From the NCBI GenBank assembly GCA_947244595.1, contig CAMXKT010000006.1:1-41893 (forward strand): a stretch of DNA of 41,893 nt, given 5' to 3'. This DNA is from an uncultured Oscillibacter sp. Lineage in GTDB: Bacteria; Bacillota; Clostridia; Oscillospirales; Oscillospiraceae. The translations under genes and the position numbers were made by a program. The notes under the pieces were generated by a model, which saw nothing but the letters and a program-made list of their open reading frames with translations, was not told where the DNA came from and searched no databases. Below, piece after piece: positions 21,792-29,075 of this stretch. Position 1 is the stretch's first letter. Every line of letters starts with the position of its first letter.

Positions 21792-24629
21792 ATGAGGCGT
21801 TGGGTTTGGAGAGTACTTCTGATGGTAGCCGTCATGGCGGCGCTGACGGTGGGCGCTTCGGCGGCGGACACCATTGTGACGGAGGGCGGAATCAAATACA
21901 ATTTAACCACGGGCACGGTGGTCGGACCGGTCAACAAAGACAGTATCGTCTCCATTACGATCCGGTCATCGGTAAACAGAAACCTGATCACATCCATCGC
22001 CCCAGACGCGTTCAACGGATGCGGGAAGCTGACGACCGTCACGATGGAAAGTGGAATTGAAATCGTCGGCGACAGCGCCTTCAACAGCTGCACGCTGCTT
22101 CAGTCCATCCTGCTGCCCGACACGATCAAAACCATCGGGGACTATGCTTTCGCAAACTGTGGGAGGCTGAACAATGTGGTCCTGCCCACCATATTGGAGG
22201 ACATTCAAACCGGAACCTTTGCCAATTGCAGCTCTTTGAAAGCCATTTATATCGCAACGGTCGATCATATTTATCCCAGCGCCTTTTCCGGCTCCGGAGT
22301 CACGGTCCTGCACCGCGACACCGATACCGGACTCAAGCAGGATGATACTCCCGAGCTGCCCATCCACGCTACCACGCGGATTCCCGGCTTAAAAACAGAC
22401 CCCACCTGCGTGCTGCAGGGGAATCAGGCGTACAGCTACAACTGCACGGCGGGGTGCGGGTCGAAATTCAATTTCTCTCAAAACCGGCCCATCGCCGCCT
22501 TGGGCCACGACCCGGGAGACGAGATTCCCGAAGTTCCTTCAACATGCTCCAAGGACGGCACAACGGCGGGCCACCGGTGCAAACGGGAGGGCTGCAACGG
22601 AATCGCCGACGGACTGGAGCGGATTCCAAAGGACCCGAAAGACCCCACGAAGCATAACGCCACGCTTACGAAGGTCGACGGGAAACCCGCCACCTGTACG
22701 GAGCCCGGTTTGTCGGATGGAAAACAGTGCCCCGACTGCGGAACGATGGTGAAAGAGCAGACGGAAGAACCCATGGCTGCCCACCAGTATGAGGATAAGG
22801 TTGTAGTCATACGGGAAGCCACCTGCACGGAGCCGGGGCTGCAAGGAACCTTCCAGGTCTGCTCCGTCTGCGAGGCGGCCAAGGAGTGCGCGGAGTGCGA
22901 AAAGCTGAAAGACGACCCTGAGCAAAAAGAGGCTTACGAAACCCACATCATGGACCACCACAGCGGCAAGGCAATCGACAAAAAGGACCACACCCCCGGC
23001 GCCCCCGCGTACACCGTCACAAAAGAACCAACCTGCACGGATCCCGGCACAGAGGAGTGGAAGGTCATCTGCTCCGTCTGCAAACAGGCGTGCGGCAAGG
23101 CTGACGACGAACTGGACCACCCGGAGCGGGAGGTCCCCGCCCTGGGGCACGATATCTCCGGCGGCATTGAGACCATTACCAAACAGCCCACCTGCACGGA
23201 GCCGGGAGAAAAAACCGTCAGCGCACAGGCGTGCAAGCGTCCGGGCTGCGGCTATGCGCAGGAGGCGCAGACAGGCGTTAAAGTCGATCCCCTCGGCCAT
23301 GACCTGACGGACCCGGTGGATAAAAAAGACGCGGTGCCCGCCACCTGCAAGGAGGAGGGCGAAGACTGGCTCGGCTATCAGGAGTGCAAACGCGCAGGCT
23401 GCGATTACGAGAAAAAGACCGTCGTTAAAAAAAGAGGCGCCCACACCTGGTCCAACCCCGTTCCCGACGAGTCGAAAAAAGATCAGGACGTCCCCGCCAC
23501 CTGCGGGAAAGAGGGCAAGTCCCACGTAATTGTCAAATGCTCCGTCTGCGGCATCGAAGAAGCACAGGCCATCACCCTCCCCGCCACGGGACAGCATAAC
23601 TATGAGGGAAGTCAATGGACCACCGTCAAGGAACCGACTGCTACGGAAGACGGGTTGGAGGAACGGCCCTGTATGAACCCCGGCTGCGACCACAAAGACA
23701 GCCATATCCTCCCCGCCACCGGGGACTCCTCCAAGCCCGACGACCCCGACAATCCCTCGGAGCCCGAGAAGCCCAAGGACTATCAGGTCACCATTGTCCA
23801 GGGCGCGGGGGGCAACGCCTCCGCCAACCGGACCACGGCCAAAAAGGGCGACCTGGTCACCGTCACCGTCTCCCCCAGCTCCGGCTATGAGGTGGACATG
23901 GTCCGGGTGATCGCCGCCGACGGCAAGGTCCCTGAGCTTACCGACCTGGGCGGCGGGCAGTACCGCTTCACCATGCCCGAGGCCAACGTGGAGATCCGGG
24001 CCACCTTCGAGCGGAAGAACTCCGGCCCCAGCTGGGCCGCCGCCCCCGGAGAGGGCTCCAGCGGCGACCCCCGGCGGACCAAGGACGTGACGCCCACCCA
24101 AAATCCCACCCTGGACGCCCCCCGGACCGACGCGTCCCAGCAGCTCTTCCAGGACGTCCCCCTGAGCCACTGGGCGGCGGGGGAGATCAACTGGGCCAAC
24201 CAGATGGGCTACATGAACGGCGCGGGAGGCCGCTTCAACCCCGACGGGGCCATCACCCACCAGCAGATGTGGATGGTCCTGGCCCGGCTCACCGGGTCCA
24301 ACCCCGCCGGCATGGAGGACGCCCGCCGTTGGGCCGTCCAGGGCGGCTTCGCCGACGGCTCCTCGCCCACCGGAGCGGTAAAGCGCCACCAGCTGGTGAC
24401 GGCCCTGTACCGCTGCGCCCGCCTCTCCGGCAGCATGAACCGGAACACCACCAGCCTGGCGGGCTACACCGACAGCCGCTCCGTGCCCGCCGTGGCCCGG
24501 GACGCCTTCTCCTGGGCCCTGGCCAACGGCATCATCAGCGGCGGCGCCGACAAGACGCTGAAACCCAATGGGACCCTCACCCGGGCCCAGTTCGCGGTGA
24601 TTCTCTACCGCTACAGCCAAAGAATATAA
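21792..24629 (+). CDS. Secreted surface protein: BspA-type leucine-rich repeats, Cys-rich repeats and S-layer homology domains
   Basis: 945 residues from ATG 21792 (GGGAGG upstream). Signal peptide 1-24, with cleavage after GASA. Residues about 50-170 are BspA/LRR_5 repeats (SIAPDAFNGCGKLTTVTM; TIGDYAFANCGRLNNVVLP). Residues 205-640 hold about eight degenerate copies of a Cys-rich unit: a TC(T/S/K)xxG step, then a CxxCG or CKRxGC knuckle, commonly PTCTEPG...CSVC. Residues 664-740 form a beta-rich bacterial repeat (KKGDLVTVTVSPSSGYEV). The C-terminus (786-940) carries three S-layer homology modules that attach to cell-wall polysaccharide. It is probably a surface adhesin or binding protein. 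Codon and base composition in the repeat region look less GC-rich than the flanks. Confidence 0.93.
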   Translation: MRRWVWRVLLMVAVMAALTVGASAADTIVTEGGIKYNLTTGTVVGPVNKDSIVSITIRSSVNRNLITSIAPDAFNGCGKLTTVTMESGIEIVGDSAFNSCTLLQSILLPDTIKTIGDYAFANCGRLNNVVLPTILEDIQTGTFANCSSLKAIYIATVDHIYPSAFSGSGVTVLHRDTDTGLKQDDTPELPIHATTRIPGLKTDPTCVLQGNQAYSYNCTAGCGSKFNFSQNRPIAALGHDPGDEIPEVPSTCSKDGTTAGHRCKREGCNGIADGLERIPKDPKDPTKHNATLTKVDGKPATCTEPGLSDGKQCPDCGTMVKEQTEEPMAAHQYEDKVVVIREATCTEPGLQGTFQVCSVCEAAKECAECEKLKDDPEQKEAYETHIMDHHSGKAIDKKDHTPGAPAYTVTKEPTCTDPGTEEWKVICSVCKQACGKADDELDHPEREVPALGHDISGGIETITKQPTCTEPGEKTVSAQACKRPGCGYAQEAQTGVKVDPLGHDLTDPVDKKDAVPATCKEEGEDWLGYQECKRAGCDYEKKTVVKKRGAHTWSNPVPDESKKDQDVPATCGKEGKSHVIVKCSVCGIEEAQAITLPATGQHNYEGSQWTTVKEPTATEDGLEERPCMNPGCDHKDSHILPATGDSSKPDDPDNPSEPEKPKDYQVTIVQGAGGNASANRTTAKKGDLVTVTVSPSSGYEVDMVRVIAADGKVPELTDLGGGQYRFTMPEANVEIRATFERKNSGPSWAAAPGEGSSGDPRRTKDVTPTQNPTLDAPRTDASQQLFQDVPLSHWAAGEINWANQMGYMNGAGGRFNPDGAITHQQMWMVLARLTGSNPAGMEDARRWAVQGGFADGSSPTGAVKRHQLVTALYRCARLSGSMNRNTTSLAGYTDSRSVPAVARDAFSWALANGIISGGADKTLKPNGTLTRAQFAVILYRYSQRI

Positions 24630-24636
24630 TCGACAG

Positions 24637-24667
24637 GGGGCGGGCGGACAGCCCGCCTCCTGCTTTT
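24637..24667 (+). terminator. Weak hairpin between the surface protein gene and mnmE
   Basis: GGCGGGC, loop GGACA, GCCCGCC, then TCCTGCTTTT. The T tract is poor, so readthrough into mnmE is likely. Confidence 0.45.
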
Positions 24668-24681
24668 GAAAGGAGACGCCT

Positions 24682-26085
24682 ATGGACACCATCGCCGCCA
24701 TCGCCGCCGGGGGAGGGGCCCCCTCCGCCATCGGGGTAATCCGGGTCTCGGGGCCGGACTGCTTTGCCGTCTGCGGACAAATCTTCCGGGCCGCCCGGCC
24801 CTTTGAAGAGCTGGAGGCCCGGCGGATGGTCCTGGGAGAAATTCCCGACCGGGAGGGCCGGGTCCTGGACCGGGGGCTGGCGGTGCGCTTCCCCGGCCCT
24901 CACAGCTACACCGGGGAGGACTCGGCGGAGTTCCACTGCCACGGGTCCCCGATGGTCCTCCGGGAGGTGCTGGCGGCTCTCTTTGCCGCAGGGGCTCGGC
25001 AGGCGGGACCGGGGGAGTTCACGAAGCGGGCCTTTTTGAACGGGCGGCTGGACCTGACCCAGGCGGAGGCCGTCATCGACCTCATCGACGCGGAGACCGC
25101 CGCCGCCGCCCGGAACGCCGCCGCCCAGCTGGACGGGGGGCTCCGCCGGGTGCTGGAGCCCATCCAGGAAGCCCTGCTGGACGTGACCAGCCGGTTTTAC
25201 GCCGTGGTGGACTACCCGGACGAGGACATCCAGGACGCGGGGCCGGAGGAAATCGCCGCCACCCTGCGGCAAGCGGAGGGGCACCTGACGGCTTTGCTTG
25301 CCACCTGCAAACGGGGGAAGGTCCTCAAGCGCGGCGTGCGGACGGCCATCGTGGGCCTGCCCAACGCGGGGAAGTCCTCCCTGCTCAACGCCCTGGCGGG
25401 GTACGAGCGGGCCATCGTCACCGACATCCCCGGCACCACCCGGGACACGGTGGAGGAGTCCGTCCTCTGCGGCGGAGTGCTGCTGCGGCTCATCGACACG
25501 GCGGGCCTCCGGGAGACGGAGGACCAGGTGGAAAAGCTGGGGGTGGAGCGGTCCCGCCGGGCCATGGAGGAGGCGGAGCTGATTCTGCTGGTGAAGGACG
25601 GAGCTGTGGGGATCTGCCCGGAGAAACGGGCCTATCTGGAGGCGGAGGCCATTCTCCTGAACCAGGTGGCGGAGACGGGCAAGCCCTGGCTCTGTATCGA
25701 GTCCAAATGCGACCTCACCGGGCCCCACGCCTTTTCCCTGGGGCTCATTCAAAAGGACGCCAACAATCCCGCCGCCTGCCTCTGCGTGTCCTCCGTCACC
25801 GGCCAGGGCCTGGACAAGCTGGAGGAGGCCGTGGCCGCTCTGTTCCCCGCCGGAGAGGCGGGGGAGGCAGGGAGCCTGCTGACGGACCAGCGGCAGGAGG
25901 AGGCGGTTTCCCGGGCCCGGGCCGCCGTCCGCCGGGCGCTGGAGGCCCTGGAGGGCGGTCTGACCCCCGACGCCGCCCTGACGGACGCCGAAGAGGCCCT
26001 GGACGCCATTGGAGAGCTGACGGGCCGGACGGCCAAGGAGGAAATCGTGGAGCGGATCTTCTCCCGGTTCTGCGTGGGGAAGTGA
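24682..26085 (+). CDS. mnmE: tRNA U34 5-carboxymethylaminomethyl-modifying GTPase MnmE
   Basis: 467 residues, normal length. It works with MnmG to modify the wobble uridine of tRNAs using 5,10-methylene-THF/formyl-THF, FAD and GTP. The N-terminal folate-binding domain spans 1-120 (DTIAAIAAGGGAPSAIGVIR; TGEDSAEFHCHG). A helical domain and the inserted G domain from about 220 follow: G1 GLPNAGKSS 225-233, G2 PGTTRDT 250-256, G3 DTAG 272-275, G4 SKCD. The C-terminus is FCVGK, keeping the catalytic Cys of the FCIGK motif. AAAGGAG precedes the ATG. mnmG and rsmG, often adjacent, are not in the window. Confidence 0.97.
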   Translation: MDTIAAIAAGGGAPSAIGVIRVSGPDCFAVCGQIFRAARPFEELEARRMVLGEIPDREGRVLDRGLAVRFPGPHSYTGEDSAEFHCHGSPMVLREVLAALFAAGARQAGPGEFTKRAFLNGRLDLTQAEAVIDLIDAETAAAARNAAAQLDGGLRRVLEPIQEALLDVTSRFYAVVDYPDEDIQDAGPEEIAATLRQAEGHLTALLATCKRGKVLKRGVRTAIVGLPNAGKSSLLNALAGYERAIVTDIPGTTRDTVEESVLCGGVLLRLIDTAGLRETEDQVEKLGVERSRRAMEEAELILLVKDGAVGICPEKRAYLEAEAILLNQVAETGKPWLCIESKCDLTGPHAFSLGLIQKDANNPAACLCVSSVTGQGLDKLEEAVAALFPAGEAGEAGSLLTDQRQEEAVSRARAAVRRALEALEGGLTPDAALTDAEEALDAIGELTGRTAKEEIVERIFSRFCVGK

Positions 26086-26094
26086 AAATGACGC

Positions 26095-26124
26095 TTGCAT
26101 ATTCTGATCCGGCTGTGGTATAAT
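26095..26124 (+). promoter_or_regulatory. Promoter of the antitoxin-like RNA
   Basis: TTGCAT (26095-26100), 18 bases, consensus TATAAT (26119-26124). It starts 10 bases after the mnmE stop, and no open reading frame follows. Confidence 0.75.
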
Positions 26125-26130
26125 AACCAT

Positions 26131-26210
26131 AGCTGAAAGGTGGTCAGCATCCAAGGCGCTCACAAAAGGCGGACTCCCGGAGAGTGGCAGCTCTCCGGGA
26201 GTCTTTTTTT
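26131..26210 (+). ncRNA. Putative type I antitoxin RNA (about 80 nt)
   Basis: A promoter, about 40 bases of unstructured sequence, and a strong terminator define a small RNA with no ribosome site and no sizeable frame. Its 5' part (26136-26163) reads AAAGGTGGTCA, GCA, TCCAAGG, then CTCAC. This repeats, with a small gap, the antisense of the toxin mRNA start region at 26290-26319 (AAAGGTGGTCA, AGATA, TCCAAGG, then CTCAC). The RNA can therefore pair with the toxin start codon and approach its Shine-Dalgarno sequence. It also ends in the terminator shared with the toxin transcript. This is the layout of RNA II in Fst/par loci. Confidence 0.72.
26172..26210. terminator. Shared terminator at the convergent ends of the toxin mRNA and antitoxin RNA
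   Basis: GACTCCCGGAGAG (26172-26184), loop TGGCAG, CTCTCCGGGAGTC (26191-26203), then seven T on the plus strand. On the minus strand the hairpin is followed by CGCCTTTTG, a weaker signal. Both RNAs would carry complementary copies of this hairpin. Confidence 0.88.
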
Positions 26211-26214
26211 AGGC

Positions 26215-26310
26215 TTACTGTCCCTTGCGGTGCCGGTCAAGCCATTTGCAAATGTAGTAGGCAGCTACACTTGCCGCGACCGAGAGCAAAAAGGTGGTCA
26301 AGATATCCAA
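26215..26310 (-). CDS. Putative type I toxin: 31-residue hydrophobic membrane peptide
   Basis: Starts at TTG 26310 with GGAGGTG eight bases before it. The peptide has a short acidic start (MDILTTF), a membrane-spanning stretch LLSVAASVAAYYI, and a charged tail beginning CKWLD and ending in basic residues with KGQ. Length and layout match Fst/Ldr/TxpA-type toxins, which insert into the membrane. Peptides of this 'TFL.SV.A..V..Y.ICKWLD' type occur as unannotated small frames in gut Clostridia, from general recollection. It has its own promoter (26359-26387) and a convergent antisense-like RNA. Function as a toxin is inferred from this architecture, not shown. Confidence 0.75.
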   Translation of the reverse strand: MDILTTFLLSVAASVAAYYICKWLDRHRKGQ

Positions 26311-26358
26311 GGTCCTCACCTCCTCCCTGTTGCCAGTTTGGAGAGGGGCAGCACAGAC

Positions 26359-26387
26359 AGCATACCAGATTTCGACAGGGGTCGCAA
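26359..26387 (-). promoter_or_regulatory. Promoter of the toxin mRNA
   Basis: Minus strand: TTGCGA (26387-26382), 17 bases, TATGCT (26364-26359). The mRNA would have a leader of about 40 bases and be about 180-190 nt long to the shared terminator. Confidence 0.68.
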
Positions 26388-26431
26388 GGAGGGGTCTTGA
26401 AAAATATGTTTTTCAACCCCCCAAAATGTGG

Positions 26432-26615
26432 TTTACAAAACCGCGTCGTGGTGTTACAATAACCATTGCGAGCCGCCCGGCCCCGCCGGGCGGCCCCTGC
26501 TGTCAAAAGAATTTGACAGCAGGGGCAAGTTTTCAGAACCCGTGGGAAGTTCTGAAAACTGTAGATTTAAATGGTGCAGGAAACCCCTCCTGGGTTTCCC
26601 GCACACACCCTTCCT
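26432..26615 (+). promoter_or_regulatory. Promoter and multi-hairpin leader of the DUF1836-degV-prmA operon
   Basis: TTTACA (26432-26437), 17 bases, TACAAT (26455-26460). Four hairpins follow in a row. A: GCCGCCCGGC/GCCGGGCGGC (26472-26494). B: CCCCTGCTGTCAAA/TTTGACAGCAGGGG, 14 bp perfect (26494-26525). C: AGTTTTCAGAAC/GTTCTGAAAACT (26528-26560). D: GGAAACCC/GGGTTTCC (26579-26599). None has a T tract. A and B share boundary bases and compete at the edge. This fills the gap before the operon; no gene is visible in it. Confidence 0.65.
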
Positions 26616-26635
26616 TCCCGAAAAAAGGAGGACTC

Positions 26636-27187
26636 ATGAACGATTTGACCGATCTTCTCTCCCGTCTCCGGGACCAGCGGCCTGTGGACTGGGACCAGCT
26701 GCCGGACTTCTCCCTGTACATGGATCAGGTTCTCTCCTATATGGACCGGCAGGTCATCCGCTTCGACGGGGACGACGGCCTCACCGCCGCCATGGTGAAC
26801 AACTACACGAAAAGCGGCCTGGCCCCCCGGGCCGAGGGGAAGAAATACGGCCGGGAGCACCTGGCCTATTTTACCGCCATCTGCGTGTTAAAGCGGGTCA
26901 TGTCCACCCGGGACATGGACCTGCTCATCCGTGAAGAGCTTCAGGACCGCCCGGTACGGGAGGGCTACGACGCCTTCCGCCAAAGCCTGGACAAGGCCCT
27001 GAACATCACCGCCGACGAGCTGGCCGCCCGGCTGGGGGACCAGGAGCTGGACGATCCCGCCCTGGCCGACGCCGCCATCCACTTTTCCCTCTTGAGCTAC
27101 GCCGCCGGCGTGGCGGGGAGCCGCTGTGTCGCCCTCCTCCGAGAGCGGAAGGGCCCCAAGGGCAAAAAAGAAAAGGAGCGTGAATGA
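26636..27187 (+). CDS. DUF1836-domain protein
   Basis: 183 residues from ATG 26636, with AAGGAGG just upstream. The sequence is mainly helical (LPDFSLYMDQVLSYMDRQVIRF, then LTAAMVNNYTKSGLAPRAEGKKYGREHLAYF). That pattern is typical of DUF1836, a family with a MerR-like or helix-turn-helix-like N-terminus: 'TaamVNNYtK.gli..p..kkYgreHla' resembles a winged DNA-binding unit. The tail is lysine-rich. The function is unknown. The last codons overlap the degV-family start as ATGA, so the two are translationally coupled. Confidence 0.88.
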   Translation: MNDLTDLLSRLRDQRPVDWDQLPDFSLYMDQVLSYMDRQVIRFDGDDGLTAAMVNNYTKSGLAPRAEGKKYGREHLAYFTAICVLKRVMSTRDMDLLIREELQDRPVREGYDAFRQSLDKALNITADELAARLGDQELDDPALADAAIHFSLLSYAAGVAGSRCVALLRERKGPKGKKEKERE

Positions 27188-28062
27188 AGATGTCCGACTA
27201 TGTCATCATGACCGACAGCTGCTGCGACCTTCCCGCAGAGCTGGCGGAGGAGCTGGGGATAGAGGTCCTGCCCCTTCGGCTGGAGCTGGAGGGACGGGAG
27301 TACCGGAACCTGCTGGACGGCAGTGAAATCGGCTTCCAGGAATTTTACGGCAAGGTCCGGGGCGGGGCCATGCCCGTTACCTCCGCCGTGAACGTAGGGG
27401 AGTTCGACGCCGCCATGCGGCCCATTTTAAAGGCGGGGAAGGACATCCTCTGCCTGTGCTTTTCCTCCGCTCTCTCCACCACCTACCAGTCCGCCGTCAT
27501 CGCTGCCCGGGAGCAGGAGGAGGAGTTCCCGGAGCGGAAGATCCGGGTGGTGGACAGCCTCTGCGCCTCCATGGGACAGGGGCTCTTCGTCTGGCTCTGC
27601 GCCCAGGAGCAGAAGAAGGGGAAGACTCTGGAAGAGGTCCTGGACTTCGCCGAGGGAGCCAAGGCCAACGTCTGTCACTGGTTCACCGTGGACGACCTGA
27701 ACCACCTGAAGCGGGGGGGCCGGGTCAGCGCCGCGGCGGCGCTCTTCGGGACCATGCTGTCCGTCAAGCCCGTGCTCCACGTGGACGGCCAGGGGCGGCT
27801 GATCCCCATGGAGAAATGCCGGGGGCGAAAGGCCTCCCTGCTGGCCCTGGTGGACCACATGGAGAAAACGGCGGTGGACCCGGAGCGCTATCCGGTCTTC
27901 ATCAGCCATGGAGACTGCCCGGAAGACGCCGGGTTCGTGGCGGAGGAAATCCGCCGCCGCTTCGGCGCCAAGGACATCCGCATCAGCTACGTGGGCCCGG
28001 TCATCGGCAGCCACACGGGGGCGGGGGTCATGGCCCTGTTCTTCGTGGGCCGGAGCCGTTGA
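27184..28062 (+). CDS. DegV-family (fatty-acid-binding) protein
   Basis: 292 residues. The DegV fold is recognised from VIMTDSCCDLPAELAEELGI at the N-terminus, PVTSAVNVGEF, the FSSALSTTYQSAVIA block, and HLKRGGRVSAAAALFGTMLSVKPVL in the C-terminal half. DegV proteins bind a fatty acid; in Gram-positive bacteria FakB members present it to the kinase FakA for phospholipid synthesis. No fakA is nearby, so this may be an orphan FakB. ATG 27184 overlaps the upstream stop; ATG 27190 is an alternative. Confidence 0.92.
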   Translation: MKMSDYVIMTDSCCDLPAELAEELGIEVLPLRLELEGREYRNLLDGSEIGFQEFYGKVRGGAMPVTSAVNVGEFDAAMRPILKAGKDILCLCFSSALSTTYQSAVIAAREQEEEFPERKIRVVDSLCASMGQGLFVWLCAQEQKKGKTLEEVLDFAEGAKANVCHWFTVDDLNHLKRGGRVSAAAALFGTMLSVKPVLHVDGQGRLIPMEKCRGRKASLLALVDHMEKTAVDPERYPVFISHGDCPEDAGFVAEEIRRRFGAKDIRISYVGPVIGSHTGAGVMALFFVGRSR

Positions 28063-28082
28063 GATGAGAAAGGCGGTTTGAC

Positions 28083-29036
28083 ATGCGCTGGCTGGAAGTG
28101 CACATCGACACGAACCATGCGGGGCTGGAGACAGTCCAGGCCCTGCTGTCCTCTCTGGACGTGGACGGCGTAATGATCGAGGACGAGGAGGAGTTCCAGG
28201 ACTTCCTGGAGCACAACCACGACTATTGGGACTACGTGGACGAGGACCTGGAGCGCCATATGGCGGGCCGGTCCCGGATCACCTTCTATCTGGAGGCCCG
28301 GGAGGCGGGCTTTGCCAAACTGGGGGAGGTCCGCATCGCCCTGGAGGGGCTGAAGCGGGAGAGAACGGACCTGGGAACCCTGCTCATGACCCTGGAAAAC
28401 GTGGAGGACGCGGACTGGGAGAACAACTGGAAGCAGTACTACAAGCCCATGGAGATCGGGAAGCGGCTGCTGGTCATCCCCCAGTGGGAGGAGGCCGACC
28501 CGGGAGACCGGGTGCCCCTCTATTTAGACCCGGGACTCACCTTCGGCACCGGGGCCCACGCTACCACCCGCCTGTGCCTGACGGCCCTGGAGGGCCTGGT
28601 CCGGGGCGGGGAACGGGTGCTGGACCTGGGCTGCGGCAGCGGCATTTTGTCCGTGGCCGCCCTGCGTCTGGGGGCTGGGTCCGCCCTGGCGGTGGACATC
28701 GACGACAAGTGCCGCACCGCCGCCCGGGAGAACGCCGGGCTCAACGGCATCGGCCCGGACCGGCTGGACATCCTGGTGGGGAACATCCTGACGGACGAAA
28801 CCGTGGCGGAGAAGATCGGCGGAGGCTATGACATCGTGCTGGCCAACATTGTGGCGGATGTCATCATCGCTCTGGCGCCCCGGGTCCGGGGACTGCTGGC
28901 CCCCGGCGGGACCTTCCTCTGCTCCGGCATCATCGAAGGCCGGGCGGAGGAGGTGAAAGCCGCCTTAGCCGCCGCCGGGCTGGAGATTCTGGAGAGCCGG
29001 GAAGATAACGCCTGGTATGCCTTTACCTGTCAATAA
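28083..29036 (+). CDS. prmA: Ribosomal protein L11 methyltransferase
   Basis: 317 residues, the usual PrmA length. The N-terminal substrate-recognition domain (1-90) and the linker with NNWKQYYKPMEIG are present. The catalytic domain has GTGAHATT (155-162), the SAM motif VLDLGCGSG (179-187) and ANIVADVI in place of the usual NILA-type motif. PrmA trimethylates L11 at several positions. It is the third gene of the DUF1836-degV-prmA unit, 20 bases after the degV-family stop. Confidence 0.96.
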   Translation: MRWLEVHIDTNHAGLETVQALLSSLDVDGVMIEDEEEFQDFLEHNHDYWDYVDEDLERHMAGRSRITFYLEAREAGFAKLGEVRIALEGLKRERTDLGTLLMTLENVEDADWENNWKQYYKPMEIGKRLLVIPQWEEADPGDRVPLYLDPGLTFGTGAHATTRLCLTALEGLVRGGERVLDLGCGSGILSVAALRLGAGSALAVDIDDKCRTAARENAGLNGIGPDRLDILVGNILTDETVAEKIGGGYDIVLANIVADVIIALAPRVRGLLAPGGTFLCSGIIEGRAEEVKAALAAAGLEILESREDNAWYAFTCQ

Positions 29037-29040
29037 GCAA

Positions 29041-29070
29041 AGGGCGAACCCTTTCGGGTTCGCCCTTGTT
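29041..29070. terminator. Hairpin between convergent prmA and J-protein genes
   Basis: AGGGCGAACCC, loop TTTC, GGGTTCGCCCT, then TGTT. It is flanked on the left by AAGCAA. The T tracts are weak on both strands. Confidence 0.72.
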
Positions 29071-29075
29071 CGCGC

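Noticed and set aside
22500-23700. Possible CRISPR-like or tandem DNA repeat array
   Set aside because: The periodic signal is protein-level: degenerate Cys-rich repeats of uneven length. DNA copies differ too much and no uniform spacers exist.
22478-24731. Long minus-strand frames opposite the BspA/SLH gene and mnmE
   Set aside because: No ribosome sites or domains, and the plus-strand proteins are clear.
26294-26635. Upstream extension of the DUF1836 frame
   Set aside because: It spans the toxin start region, a promoter and four hairpins. ATG 26636 has a perfect AAGGAGG site.
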